Assembly: GCF_019038435.1 (NCBI RefSeq)
Contig: NZ_JAGPOX010000010.1
Location: forward strand, 1-64,000
Direction: 5' to 3'
Origin: Nocardia alni
Lineage (GTDB): Bacteria; Actinomycetota; Actinomycetes; Mycobacteriales; Mycobacteriaceae
DNA: 64,000 nt
Each line of letters starts with the position of its first letter. Position 1 is the first letter of the stretch. Of this stretch, positions 42,887 through 51,881 are shown one piece after another. Below the pieces are notes generated by a model that did no database searches, was not told where the DNA came from, and saw only the letters and a list, made by a program, of their open reading frames with translations. Position numbers and translations under genes: made by a program.

Positions 42887-44050
42887 TTACTCGGCGGCGC
42901 AGACAGCGAATCTGTCGGCGACCCAATCGGCGATGTAATCGCGCACGTACGGCAGATGGTCCAGGCCGATGTGCTCGGCGCCGCCCTCGGCGGCGGTGAA
43001 TATGCGCAGTTCGCGTTTGGGGCTGTTGACGGCCTGGTCGTAGGAGCGGTGGGCGTAGTCGACCGGGATCTGCCGGTCGCCCTCGCCGTGCACGATCAGG
43101 AACGGCACGGTGATCCGCTCGACGATCCCGTCGAGGTGGACGCCGTCGGCATAGGCGATGAACTCCTCGACGGTGTCGAAACCCCACACCCACAGCACAT
43201 GCTCCCAGTAGTGCGGCACCGGGCGTTCACCCTCGCGCTCCAGCCGTCGTCGCTGCACCGCGCCCCAGTTGTGGTTGGCGCCCCAGGCCACCACCAGTGC
43301 CAGCCGCTTCTCGAACGCGGCGGCGCGGGGAGCGTAGTAGCCGCCCAGCGACCAGCCCGCGAGCCCGATGCGGGCAGTGTCGACGTCCTCGCGGGTCTCC
43401 AGATAGTCCACGCACGCGGTGGCGAAGTCCTCGGTCTCGATGCGGGATGTCAAGCCGCCCAGTCGAAGTGCCTCGCCGCTGCCCGGTGTGTCGACCATCA
43501 GGGTGGAGATGCCCCGGGCCGCGAGTTCCTCGTGGGTGAAGGACGCGTAGATGTGTTCCTTGGTGCTGTCGAGGCCGTTCCACAGGATCAGCACCGGTAC
43601 CCGCCCGTGGTCGGCGGCGGGCGCTGTGTGGAAGTAGGCGGGCAGCGTTGTGCCCTCGAACGGGATCGCCACCCGAGTGGTGCGGTGGTCGACGGTGTCG
43701 AATGCCTTCTGCTGCAACTCCAGAACCCGCCCGTAGGTGTCGAGCCGCTGCGGCGAGGAGGCGCTCTGCATGCGCTCGGCCTGGCACAGATAATTGGTGG
43801 CCCGGGTGTACAGCTTGCCGGCCGAACGCAGATGCCCTGCCTTCTCGGCGGTTTCGGCCCGCGCCACCGCGGTTTCGGTCAGCGCGGTCCAAGCCGCCAG
43901 CAACTCCCGGGTCCCGGCGTCCTCACCCCGCGCGGCGGCCTCGCGGATCGGTCGGCAGGCGCGGTCGACCTCATCGATGAGCCCGCCGCTGTTGAGGGTG
44001 GCGGCGACGCTCAGGTTCCAGATGTAGTTCCCGGGAAAGTATTCGAACAT
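42887..44050 (-). CDS. Alpha/beta hydrolase (pseudooxynicotine hydrolase/FrsA-like)
   Basis: A 387-residue hydrolase with an N-terminal helical lid (about residues 1-120) typical of the 2,6-dihydroxy-pseudooxynicotine hydrolase group. It has the VLILWNGLDSTKEH stretch, nucleophile elbow GLAGWSLGGYYAP (Ser near residue 224), acidic residue in VHGEGDRQIPVDYA and the likely His in EHIGLDHLPYVRDY. These enzymes cleave C-C bonds in ketones. It is downstream of a cupin gene on the same strand, but 47 bases apart. Confidence 0.85.
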   Translation of the reverse strand: MFEYFPGNYIWNLSVAATLNSGGLIDEVDRACRPIREAAARGEDAGTRELLAAWTALTETAVARAETAEKAGHLRSAGKLYTRATNYLCQAERMQSASSPQRLDTYGRVLELQQKAFDTVDHRTTRVAIPFEGTTLPAYFHTAPAADHGRVPVLILWNGLDSTKEHIYASFTHEELAARGISTLMVDTPGSGEALRLGGLTSRIETEDFATACVDYLETREDVDTARIGLAGWSLGGYYAPRAAAFEKRLALVVAWGANHNWGAVQRRRLEREGERPVPHYWEHVLWVWGFDTVEEFIAYADGVHLDGIVERITVPFLIVHGEGDRQIPVDYAHRSYDQAVNSPKRELRIFTAAEGGAEHIGLDHLPYVRDYIADWVADRFAVCAAE

Positions 44051-44097
44051 CGGGCTTCCTTTTCGGTTGCGGTGCGGGAGGTTTCGATGAATCGCCG

Positions 44098-44670
44098 TCA
44101 GTCCCGCGGGCCGCCGCGCATGAGCCCGGCGAGGCCGTCGGGCAGGGTGGCCGCGAGTGCGTCGTCGAACGCGCCGCCGACGAGAACGAAGACCACCCGG
44201 GCGATGTCGGCGCCGCGGTTGGCCCAGGCGTGGTTGGTGCCGCGTTGTACGACGATGTCGCCGGTGCGCAGCGTGACCTCGGATTCGTCGAGTATCAAAG
44301 TGATTTCGCCGGACAGGACGATTCCGTAGTCGATCGACGCGGTCCGGTGCACCGGCGACTGGAGGCCCCGCTCGTCCAGATGGCCGGGGGCGAACTCGTT
44401 GATCCTGATCTTCGTGCCGCGCGGGGGCGGCGGAACGGCCAGTGTGCGCCGCGTCGGCTCGTCCGGTTCGAGGGCGGTGATCGGCGCCGGGGCGCCCTCG
44501 GTGTTCCAGACTTCATGGAAAAGGACGCCCTCGCCGGGCAATTCGCGACTGACGGGGATCGGCCCATCGGACACCACGATCGACCTGCCGCCGGAGCCGT
44601 GCCCGGTTACCACGCGGCGCGGCAACGGCCCGCTCGCGGCGGGCTCACGGTTTCCATCGTGCGTTGTCAT
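44098..44670 (-). CDS. Cupin-domain protein
   Basis: A 190-residue protein whose second half is a cupin barrel: SPVHRTASIDYGIVLSGEIT provides motif 1 (with H and E-type ligands partly replaced) and GDIVVQRGTNHAWANRG motif 2. The N-terminal half includes FHEVWNTEGAPAPI. The ATG at 44670 was chosen since further upstream starts lack support. It may bind a small acid or act as a dioxygenase-like enzyme; it lies upstream of the alpha/beta hydrolase on the same strand. Confidence 0.78.
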   Translation of the reverse strand: MTTHDGNREPAASGPLPRRVVTGHGSGGRSIVVSDGPIPVSRELPGEGVLFHEVWNTEGAPAPITALEPDEPTRRTLAVPPPPRGTKIRINEFAPGHLDERGLQSPVHRTASIDYGIVLSGEITLILDESEVTLRTGDIVVQRGTNHAWANRGADIARVVFVLVGGAFDDALAATLPDGLAGLMRGGPRD

Positions 44671-44839
44671 GAGCCCAGTCAGCCCGATGATCCCGGGGGT
44701 GAGCAAGGTTGTCCGGCATCGCGTCCACTGATCGCTGGTATCGATCCGATCGAGCGATGCCGGAGTGCCTCGCCCGCCCAGCGGTTAGCGGTACCGTTGC
44801 CAGTGGTGGTACTCGGCTGCGGGTGAGCTTATGCACATA

Positions 44840-44856
44840 TTGTCCCAGTGGGACAA
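44840..44856. promoter_or_regulatory. Palindromic TetR operator
   Basis: TTGTCCCAGTGGGACAA is a perfect inverted repeat around a central base, ending 20 bases before the GTG of the TetR gene. It lies between the divergent cupin and TetR genes. Confidence 0.62.
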
Positions 44857-44876
44857 TTTATGACTAGATTGGAGTC

Positions 44877-45536
44877 GTGACCAGCGAACGGCAGATCAGC
44901 GACCGGCGGCACGAACGCAGCCGCCGATCTCGGGCGGCCATGGCAGCCGCCGCGCTCGACCTGTTGCTGGAACGCGGCCTACCGGCGTTCACGGTGGAGG
45001 AGATCGCGGCGCGAGCGGGTGTCACCCGACGCACGTTCAGCCGTCACTTCATCGATCGAGCCGATGCCGTTCTGGACCACATCCGCTCCGACGGCCACCG
45101 GATCAACCGAGCGCTGCGCGAGCGGCCCGCCGGCGAATCCCTGCTGACCGCCTACGACCGAGCCACCGCGCTGGGATTTCGCGATATCGGTCCCGAACTC
45201 GACTGGGCGCGCCGGCACGCGCTGTTTCGCGCCATCGACCACGAGCCGACGCTGTTCGCGGCGTATCAGCGGATTCGCGTGGACGCACAGGAAGAGTCGG
45301 TGCGAATTCTGGCCGAGCGGATCGGTGTCGACCCCGACGTCGATCCGCGTCCCGCCGTGGCCGTCGGCATCGGCGCGGGCACCTTGACCGCCGCACTCAC
45401 CGCGTGGGGGCGTGAGCATGATCCCGCGTCGCTGCCCACCGTATTGCGCATGTACTTCGACTCCCTGGGCGCACTGCTGCCCCCGGAGCCGCCGCACATC
45501 ATCGACCGAACATCAGGAAAGGACGAATCATCATGA
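44877..45536 (+). CDS. TetR-family regulator
   Basis: A 219-residue regulator. HTH at about residues 18-62 (ALDLLLERGLPAFTVEEIAA, RAGVTRRTFSRHFIDRADAV) and a C-terminal domain of the mycobacterial actinorhodin-regulator-like type containing RRHALFRAIDHEPTLFAAYQ. It starts at a GTG after GGAGTC and overlaps the following SDR by ATGA. It is likely to bind the TTGTCCC palindrome upstream and control the SDR and possibly the divergent cupin/hydrolase genes. Confidence 0.88.
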   Translation: MTSERQISDRRHERSRRSRAAMAAAALDLLLERGLPAFTVEEIAARAGVTRRTFSRHFIDRADAVLDHIRSDGHRINRALRERPAGESLLTAYDRATALGFRDIGPELDWARRHALFRAIDHEPTLFAAYQRIRVDAQEESVRILAERIGVDPDVDPRPAVAVGIGAGTLTAALTAWGREHDPASLPTVLRMYFDSLGALLPPEPPHIIDRTSGKDESS

Positions 45537-46306
45537 GCCACAACGCTCTCGACTATGCTACGGAGTTCTCCGGTAAGACCGCACTCGTCACCGGCGGCGC
45601 GTCCGGCATCGGCCTGGCCGTCGTCGAACGACTGGCCGCGGGCGGGGCCGCTGTCGTGATCGCCGACTACAACGCCGACCAGGCCCGTACCGTCGCCGAG
45701 CGGCTGGCCGCCACTGCCAAGGTCGTGGCGACCCCGCGGATCGACGTCTCCGACCCGGCCGGTTCGGAATCGGCCGTGACGTTCGCGGTGGAAACCTTCG
45801 GCCGTCTCGACCTCGCGGTGAACAACGCCGGGATCGGCGGCCCGGCACTGCCCACCGGCGAATACGAGATCGAGGCCTGGGACAAAGTGATCGCGACCAA
45901 CCTCAGCGGCGTCTTCTACGGCATGCGGTACGAGCTGCCTGTCATGGCCGCGCAGGGCTCGGGTGCGATCGTCAACGTGTCATCGATCCTGGGCACCAAC
46001 GGTTTCGCGGGTTCACCCGCCTACGTCGCCGCCAAGCACGGCGTAGTGGGACTCACCAAGACCGCGGCGCTCGAGTACGCACCACAAGGCTTGCGCGTCA
46101 ACGCCGTCGGCCCGGGCTTCATCGAGACACCGCTGCTGGCCGAAACTCCTGCGCCCGAGCACGAGCAGCTTGTCGCCTTGCACCCGCAGGGCCGCCTCGG
46201 CCAGTCCGAGGAAGTGGCCGAGCTGATCGCCTTCCTCCTGTCGGACCGCGCGTCCTTCGTCAACGGCAGTTACCATCTGGTCGACGGCGGCTACTCGGCA
46301 CGGTAG
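45533..46306 (+). CDS. Short-chain dehydrogenase/reductase
   Basis: A 257-residue classical SDR: TGGASGIGLAVVERL (cofactor), VNNAGIGGPALP, catalytic Ser in VNVSSILGTNG and YVAAKHGVVG as YxxxK, then GPGFIETPLL and YHLVDGGYSAR at the end. The ATG is coupled to the TetR gene by an ATGA overlap, so regulator and enzyme are made together. Substrate unknown. Confidence 0.9.
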   Translation: MSHNALDYATEFSGKTALVTGGASGIGLAVVERLAAGGAAVVIADYNADQARTVAERLAATAKVVATPRIDVSDPAGSESAVTFAVETFGRLDLAVNNAGIGGPALPTGEYEIEAWDKVIATNLSGVFYGMRYELPVMAAQGSGAIVNVSSILGTNGFAGSPAYVAAKHGVVGLTKTAALEYAPQGLRVNAVGPGFIETPLLAETPAPEHEQLVALHPQGRLGQSEEVAELIAFLLSDRASFVNGSYHLVDGGYSAR

Positions 46307-46322
46307 GCCGCTTAGCCACTGT

Positions 46323-47360
46323 TCACGAACCGGCCAGGACGGCGGCGCGGGCCACGAGGGCGTCGGCGATGTGGCGCGGACGGCGGCCGAGCCCGCACGA
46401 GCAGGCGACGCCGTCGACGCGGCGACCGAGTGCGTTCTCTATGGACTGCAATGTCTTTCGCTGTTCGGTCTCGGTGGGTGACTCGTGTACGAAGCCCGCG
46501 TAGAACCGGGTGCCCTCACTCAGCGACAGGTCGGCCAGCGGCGCGTAGAAGCGGCCGCTGGCCGCCGGTGGTTTGGCGCCCGCGGCGAACGGAGCGTGGA
46601 CGTACTCCAGTGTTCGGCCCGATGGCCAGTGGCGCACAATGGAATTGGTCAGGTCGACGAGTGGTCGTGCGGTGCGCAGCGGTATTCCCCTGTTGTGCAG
46701 GCTGCCGAGGCACAGGTGCACTCCGAGGCGAGTGCGTGCCGGAGCCGCGGCGGCGAGCGCGGTGATTCCCTCGGCCAACGCCATCATTCGCTCCACCGTT
46801 CGGTGCAGTGGCTGGCTCAGTGCCATGAGCGCCAATTCCGCCGGGGCTTCCAGCTGGATGACGACGTTCTCGCCGAGTGACTGGACGATCGCGGCGATAT
46901 CGCGGATCGTCGCGTCGACGAAGCCCTTTCGCTGGGATCGCCGTATGCCCCGCATGCCGAGTGCGATGCCCGCCAAGCCGAGATCGGTCGGCATGCCGAT
47001 CTGCAGCGCGAGGTCCTCTCTGTCGTATGCGTCACGCAGCGCGGCGAATACGGGCATGGCCTCGGCGGCCTCCCGGTGGTAGCCGAGATCCATGAGATCC
47101 CCGGCCGGTGTCGTCCTGCCCGGGAGGCGGTATCTCGGTATGTCGCGAAGCGTCCGCCACTGGCCGGGCTTGCGAACCTCCAGCATCCCCTGGGTGACAA
47201 GATCTTCCACGATCGGGCGGATGTAGTACTCGTAACGCCGTGTCTCGCCGGTCGGCAGAGTGCGCAGCAGCGGACCTGCGCCGTCCAGCATGGCCCGCAT
47301 CGCCGCGCCGGTGCTTTCGGCAGGATAACTTCCCACGAAATGCACACCGCGCGAATACAT
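46323..47360 (-). CDS. MetE/UROD-like TIM-barrel protein
   Basis: A 345-residue protein resembling the cobalamin-independent methionine synthase/uroporphyrinogen decarboxylase superfamily: GVHFVGSYPAESTGAAMRAM near the start, VIQLEAPAELALMAL, TRLGVHLCLGSLHNRG and the end GVACSCGLGRRP. The His-x-Cys (HLCLG) and terminal Cys cluster are positioned like MetE zinc ligands. Full MetE is over 700 residues, so this is the short-form family with unknown substrate. The ATG at 47360 is preferred to the upstream start at 47408. It follows the XRE/cupin regulator on the same strand by 75 bases. Confidence 0.72.
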   Translation of the reverse strand: MYSRGVHFVGSYPAESTGAAMRAMLDGAGPLLRTLPTGETRRYEYYIRPIVEDLVTQGMLEVRKPGQWRTLRDIPRYRLPGRTTPAGDLMDLGYHREAAEAMPVFAALRDAYDREDLALQIGMPTDLGLAGIALGMRGIRRSQRKGFVDATIRDIAAIVQSLGENVVIQLEAPAELALMALSQPLHRTVERMMALAEGITALAAAAPARTRLGVHLCLGSLHNRGIPLRTARPLVDLTNSIVRHWPSGRTLEYVHAPFAAGAKPPAASGRFYAPLADLSLSEGTRFYAGFVHESPTETEQRKTLQSIENALGRRVDGVACSCGLGRRPRHIADALVARAAVLAGS

Positions 47361-47435
47361 GTCGACAGTGTACGTGCAAACTGCCGGCAGGCCATCGTGT
47401 CGATCCACTGTCCCACATCGCCACGGTTGCCGGGT

Positions 47436-47972
47436 TCAGTGGTGGATCATGATCAGGATCGCGTCGTTGGCATCCTCCAGGCCCTGGTAGACGTGTGGCT
47501 GTGCGGCGTCGAAGTGCACCGAATCCCCGGCGTCGAGCGTCGTCGGCGCCTCGCTCGGGCCGGTCTCGACCCGGCCGCGGGTGACGATCAGGCATTCCTC
47601 GACCCCGCGCAGATGAGCCCGCGAGTGCTGGCGGTCGGACGTGACGTCGAGTTCGTACACTTCGATCCATCCGGGCGCGTGAATGCGATGCAGCAGCCGG
47701 GCGTGTACCGATTCGCCGGCGACACGCGGCCCCTCGCCGGCGCGAACCACGGTGCCTTCGGGCGAGGCGCTGTCGAGCAGTGTGCCCAGCGGAACCTCCA
47801 GTTCGGTCGCCAGCGACCACAACGTGCTGAGTGTGGGGTTCGCTTCGCCCTGTTCGATGGCATGCAGCGTGGTCTTGCTCAGGCCGGCGCTGGTGGCGAG
47901 GTCGGCCAGCGAACGACCGGCGGCCTCCCGCAGTCGCCGGGTGTTGTGCCCGATCTGGCGCGCGATGTTCAT
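47436..47972 (-). CDS. XRE-family regulator with C-terminal cupin domain
   Basis: A 178-residue regulator: N-terminal HTH_3 at residues 7-62 (LREAAGRSLADLATSAGLSK, TTLHAIEQGEANPTLSTLW) and a C-terminal cupin sensor (VEECLIVTRGRVETGPSE, DSVHFDAAQPHVYQGLEDAN). Proteins of this design often control amino-acid or amine metabolism. It is divergent from the aminotransferase gene with a 56-base gap, so it probably controls that gene and the MetE-like gene behind it. Confidence 0.88.
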   Translation of the reverse strand: MNIARQIGHNTRRLREAAGRSLADLATSAGLSKTTLHAIEQGEANPTLSTLWSLATELEVPLGTLLDSASPEGTVVRAGEGPRVAGESVHARLLHRIHAPGWIEVYELDVTSDRQHSRAHLRGVEECLIVTRGRVETGPSEAPTTLDAGDSVHFDAAQPHVYQGLEDANDAILIMIHH

Positions 47973-48028
47973 CGTTCCATTATATTGGTACGTTGTATCG
48001 GTTGAGTGAGATAGAGGAAGTTGCCGAC

Positions 48029-49189
48029 ATGAGCGTGTCCCGGCTTGCGCACATACCCGGGATCGGAGTCGACGAAATCGGCGACGCGGCGGACGCCGCC
48101 GCGGATCCCGACCTGCTGCGCCTGGAAAATCTCGACACCGACCTCCGGCCGCCGCAGGTCGCTGTCGAGGTCACTCATCACGCGATCGAAGACGACGACG
48201 CCAACAGCTACCTGCCATTTCAGGGCCACGCGGCGTTGCGTGAGGCGGCCGCGTCGCATGTCGGCAGGATCAGTGGGCGCCGGTACGATCCCGCGACCGA
48301 ATGCGTCAGTGTGGCAGGCGGTCTCAACGGTGTGCTCAATGTTTTGCTAGCGATCAGCGAGCCCGGGCAGGAAGTCGTCATCGCCGATCCGATCTACGCC
48401 GGGCTGATCAACCGAATCCGCCTCGCCGGTGCGATCCCACGCCATGTGCCGTGCACTGCGACGCCCTCCGGATGGGAGACCGACCCCGCGGAACTCGCCG
48501 CCGCGATCGGGCCGAATACCGCTGCCGTGCTGGCCATGTCGCCGGCCATGCCCACCGGAGGGCTGCTGGGCCGCCCGCATTGGGACGCGATCGCCCAGGC
48601 GGTGGCCGCCCACGGTTGCTGGGTGGTCTACGACGCGGCGATGGAACGCATCCGCTTCGACGGGCAACCCCCGGACCACCCGGCCAGTCACCCCGGACTC
48701 GCCCCGCGGACGATCACCATCGGTTCGGCGTCGAAGGAACTGCGAATGATCGGCTGGCGGGTCGGCTGGGTCGTGGGCCCCGCCGAGATCATGAGCGACA
48801 TCAGTTTGGTCGGCATGGCCAACGTCGTGTGCCAGGTCGGAATCTCGCAGCAGGCGGTCGCCGCCGCTCTGAACGCCCCCGACGCCGACGGCGATGTCGC
48901 CGCGGCCACCCGTATCTGGCAGCAGCGTAGCGACAGGATCCTTCGGGAGCTGAGCGACTACCCCTGCATTCCGCCGCGCGGCGGCTGGTCACTGCTCATC
49001 GATACGGCGGCCTTGGGCCTGTCCGCGACGCAGGCGTCCCAGCGACTGTTCCGGCGGGGCAGGATCGCTGCCACTCCGATGGACGGTTGGGGCCCACGCG
49101 GTGCGAATTATCTACGGTTGGTTTTCGCGAATGAACCGATCGAACGGCTCACCGACCTTCGCGAGCGATTCCAGGCGGCCCTCGGCTGA
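48029..49189 (+). CDS. PLP-dependent aminotransferase, class I/II
   Basis: A 386-residue fold-type I aminotransferase. LPFQGHAALREAAASHVGR and GGLNGVLNVLLAI near the N-terminus, the PLP-contact stretch VVIADPIYAGLINRI, PAMPTGG replacing the usual NPTG loop, the aspartate in WVVYDAAMERI and the Schiff-base lysine in GSASKELRMIGWRVGW (about residue 241), plus RLVFANEP at the end. The ATG at 48029 fits family length and a GAGGAAG box. Controlled perhaps by the divergent XRE/cupin protein. Confidence 0.88.
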   Translation: MSVSRLAHIPGIGVDEIGDAADAAADPDLLRLENLDTDLRPPQVAVEVTHHAIEDDDANSYLPFQGHAALREAAASHVGRISGRRYDPATECVSVAGGLNGVLNVLLAISEPGQEVVIADPIYAGLINRIRLAGAIPRHVPCTATPSGWETDPAELAAAIGPNTAAVLAMSPAMPTGGLLGRPHWDAIAQAVAAHGCWVVYDAAMERIRFDGQPPDHPASHPGLAPRTITIGSASKELRMIGWRVGWVVGPAEIMSDISLVGMANVVCQVGISQQAVAAALNAPDADGDVAAATRIWQQRSDRILRELSDYPCIPPRGGWSLLIDTAALGLSATQASQRLFRRGRIAATPMDGWGPRGANYLRLVFANEPIERLTDLRERFQAALG

Positions 49190-49531
49190 GCCCGCGTCGC
49201 GTACCTTATCGCGTCGGGGTCCTCGGCGGGCGGTGCCGGGAAGGTGTCCAGTGCGGATACTATCCCGCGGCCGTGCCGATCCAGGCCGCCGGACGCACGG
49301 CGCAGGCGAGCGACGCCGACCCGATATCACCGCGCGACGCGTCGCGCGAGGCGTGACGCGGACCTGCGGAGGTCCGGGCCTGGGTTGTGGACTGACGATG
49401 GGTCCGCCTTACCAGTGCCTCTCGCCGGTGAACAGCGGTGACAAAGCGTCGTCCGGGCACACCGCGCGGGAGTACGCTGAGTGCGTCGGCGGTCGAGTGG
49501 CCGACGGATATCCGAGGAATCGAGATATCTC
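49190..49531. other. Region upstream of the hydrogenase locus
   Basis: No gene is evident. It contains a perfect 18-bp GC palindrome (CGCGCGACGCGTCGCGCG at 49331-49348) and a hairpin of 7-bp arms (CGGACCT at 49359-49365, complement 49370-49376). These could terminate the aminotransferase transcript or be regulatory. The hypA promoter presumably lies after 49380. Confidence 0.4.
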
Positions 49532-49906
49532 ATGCACGAACTGGCAATCGCACAGGGGATCGTGGGCGGGGCGTGTGAGCATGCGGCGGGTCGGCGAATA
49601 TATCGCGTGACCGTCGCGGTCGGAGCGTTGTGCGCGGTGGTGCCGGACGCTCTGCGATTCTGTTTCGAGCTGGCGGCGGAGGATACCCTCGCCGCGGGTG
49701 CGGAGTTGATCGTCGAGGACGTGCCCGCCCGGGCGGCGTGTCGATCCTGCGGCCGCGAGTTCACCCTGCGTGACGCGATTCCCTTGTGCGAGTGCGGAAG
49801 TGCGGATATCGATATCAGCGGGGGGAGAGATCTGCGAATTCGTTCGATGGAGGTGAGTGATTCATGTGCGCGACCTGCGGATGCGGAGGCGACGGCGGAG
49901 CGGTGA
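49532..49906 (+). CDS. hypA: Hydrogenase nickel incorporation protein HypA
   Basis: A 124-residue nickel metallochaperone. The N-terminal MHELAIAQGI gives the Ni-binding Met-His pair at the start. The zinc site has Cys70 and Cys73 (CRSC) but the second pair reads CEC (Cys86, Cys88) rather than the common CxxC, a local deviation. The ATG at 49532 was chosen because HypA must begin with MHE. It overlaps hypB by 43 bases and works with HypB to insert Ni into the large subunit. Confidence 0.92.
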   Translation: MHELAIAQGIVGGACEHAAGRRIYRVTVAVGALCAVVPDALRFCFELAAEDTLAAGAELIVEDVPARAACRSCGREFTLRDAIPLCECGSADIDISGGRDLRIRSMEVSDSCARPADAEATAER

Positions 49907-50733
49907 TCACCGGACCGCGCGAGCATGATCAGCGCGGAGACCACGACCATGTGCACGACCACGGAAGCGACGCCGATGGACACACCCACGGCGATCATGC
50001 CGGGGGCGACGACCATCCGCACGATCACGCCCACGCGCACCCGGCGACGGAGACCGTGATCCTGGAACAAAAAGTGCTGGCGAAGAACGACGAACTGGCC
50101 CAACGCAATCGGCGTTGGTTCGCCGAGCGCGACATCCTCGCCCTCAACCTGACCAGCTCACCCGGCGCCGGCAAGACGACCCTGCTCGAACGCACCATCC
50201 GCGACTGCGCCGACATCCCGATCGGCGTCGTCGAGGGAGATCAGGAGACCCTGCTGGACGCCCGGCGGATCGAGGCGACCGGATGCCGGGTCGTGCAGAT
50301 CAATACCGGCGCGGGTTGCCACCTGGACGCCGAAATGACAAGGCGTGCACTGGATTCACTGGACCCGGCCACCGGGAGCGTGGTCTTCATCGAGAATGTC
50401 GGGAATCTGGTGTGCCCGGCCCTGTTCGACCTCGGCGAGCAGGCGAAGGTCGTGATCATCTCGGTCACCGAGGGCACCGACAAACCGCTGAAGTATCCGC
50501 ACATGTTCGCGGCGGCAGGACTGGTGCTGATCAACAAGATTGACCTGTTGCCCTACGTCGACTTCGATCTCGATGCCTGTGTGCGCCATGCGCGAACGAT
50601 CAACGCGGGTGTTCCGGTACTGGCGTTGTCGGCCACGACGGGCGAGGGGCTGGGCGACTGGTACGACTGGCTGAGTCGCCGCCATAATTTGATCACCGGC
50701 TCATCCATTGAGGTTCGGGTCACGCAAGCATAA
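49864..50733 (+). CDS. hypB: Hydrogenase nickel incorporation GTPase HypB
   Basis: A 289-residue SIMIBI-class GTPase. It starts with the CATCGCG-type metal motif, followed by a His/Asp-rich Ni-storage stretch (residues 21-60, e.g. HDHVHDHGSDADGH). Walker A SPGAGKTT lies at residues 99-106, with VVEGDQETLLDA, the metal-site region GAGCHLDAEM, VFIENVGNLVCPA and the guanine-specificity loop NKIDLLPY. It hydrolyses GTP to drive nickel delivery from HypA. Confidence 0.94.
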   Translation: MCATCGCGGDGGAVITGPREHDQRGDHDHVHDHGSDADGHTHGDHAGGDDHPHDHAHAHPATETVILEQKVLAKNDELAQRNRRWFAERDILALNLTSSPGAGKTTLLERTIRDCADIPIGVVEGDQETLLDARRIEATGCRVVQINTGAGCHLDAEMTRRALDSLDPATGSVVFIENVGNLVCPALFDLGEQAKVVIISVTEGTDKPLKYPHMFAAAGLVLINKIDLLPYVDFDLDACVRHARTINAGVPVLALSATTGEGLGDWYDWLSRRHNLITGSSIEVRVTQA

Positions 50734-50738
50734 ACTGA

Positions 50739-50754
50739 TGTGGTCTGTATCACA
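50739..50754. promoter_or_regulatory. CRP/GlxR-type binding site before the hydrogenase structural genes
   Basis: TGTGGTCTGTATCACA differs from the actinobacterial GlxR/CRP consensus (TGTGANNTANNTCACA) mainly at the fifth base. It sits six bases after the hypB stop and 60 bases before the small-subunit ATG, suggesting an internal promoter under cAMP-receptor-type control. Confidence 0.42.
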
Positions 50755-50813
50755 GTTTGAAACGCCTTCGAGCCAGACTGGCCAGCTCCCCGCCCGGCTC
50801 GGGAAGAAGCGCT

Positions 50814-51869
50814 ATGCCTACACAGGAAGCAGTTAAAGCCGAACAAACGCTGATACATGTTCTATGGATCAACGCAGGCCTCAGTTGTGACGGTGATTCG
50901 GTGGCTTTGACAGCCGCTACCCAGCCCAGTATCGAGGAGATCGCACTCGGCGCGCTGCCCGGCCTGCCGAAAATCGCCGTGCATTGGCCGCTGATCGATT
51001 TCGAATGCGGCCCGACCGGCGGGGCGGATGATTTCCTCGAATGGTTCTTCAAGGCCGACCGGGGTGAACTCGAGCCGTTCGTGTTGGTCGTCGAGGGTTC
51101 GATCCCGAACGAGCGGCTGCACGGCGACGGCTACTGGTGTGGTTTCGGAAACAACCCCGAGACGAATCAGCCGATGACCACGAGCGAATGGCTGGACCGG
51201 CTGACGCCGAAGGCCACCGCGGTAGTCGCGGTCGGCACCTGCGCCACCTACGGCGGAATTCATGCGATGGCGGGTAATCCGACCGGTGCGATGGGAGTTC
51301 CGGACTATCTGGGCTGGGATTGGAAGTCCAAGGCCGGCATCCCGATCGTCTGTGTACCCGGGTGCCCGATTCAGCCTGACAATCTGTCCGAGACGCTGAC
51401 CTATCTGCTCTATATGGCGACGGATCAGGCCCCGATGATCCCGCTAGACGAATCCCTGCGTCCCCGTTGGCTTTTCGGGGCGACCGTGCACGAGGGCTGC
51501 GACCGCGCCGGATACTACGAGCAGGGCGACTTCGCCCACGAATACGGCTCGCCGAAGTGCATCGTGAAACTCGGATGCTGGGGTCCGGTCGTGAAATGTA
51601 ATGTGCCCAAACGTGGCTGGATCAACGGTGTGGGCGGATGCCCCAATGTCGGCGGTATCTGCATCGGCTGCACCATGCCTGGATTCCCGGACAAGTTCAT
51701 GCCTTTCATGGATGAGCCGCCGGGTGGAAAGCTCTCGTCCGCGGCATCGGGGTTGTACGGATCGATGATTCGCAGCCTGCGGCACATCACCGAGCGCACG
51801 GTCGACAAGGAGCCGCATTGGCGGCATACGGGCGAGAAATTGGAAACGGGCGCGACGCGCACGTGGTAG
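50814..51869 (+). CDS. hhyS: [NiFe] hydrogenase group 1h small subunit
   Basis: A 351-residue iron-sulfur subunit. The proximal-cluster motif reads GLSCDGDSV with Cys25 and Asp28, matching the three-Cys/one-Asp ligation reported for actinobacterial-type hydrogenases. Other cluster ligands lie in VGTCATYGG, CVPGCPIQPDN, HEGCDRAGYY, VKLGCWGPVVKCN and GGCPNVGGICIGCTMPGFPD. There is no twin-arginine leader, so it is not exported. The ATG at 50814 was selected over an upstream start with an Arg-rich extension. It passes electrons from the Ni-Fe site encoded by the next gene, 12 bases away. Confidence 0.93.
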   Translation: MPTQEAVKAEQTLIHVLWINAGLSCDGDSVALTAATQPSIEEIALGALPGLPKIAVHWPLIDFECGPTGGADDFLEWFFKADRGELEPFVLVVEGSIPNERLHGDGYWCGFGNNPETNQPMTTSEWLDRLTPKATAVVAVGTCATYGGIHAMAGNPTGAMGVPDYLGWDWKSKAGIPIVCVPGCPIQPDNLSETLTYLLYMATDQAPMIPLDESLRPRWLFGATVHEGCDRAGYYEQGDFAHEYGSPKCIVKLGCWGPVVKCNVPKRGWINGVGGCPNVGGICIGCTMPGFPDKFMPFMDEPPGGKLSSAASGLYGSMIRSLRHITERTVDKEPHWRHTGEKLETGATRTW

Positions 51870-51881
51870 GAGGATCTCCAG

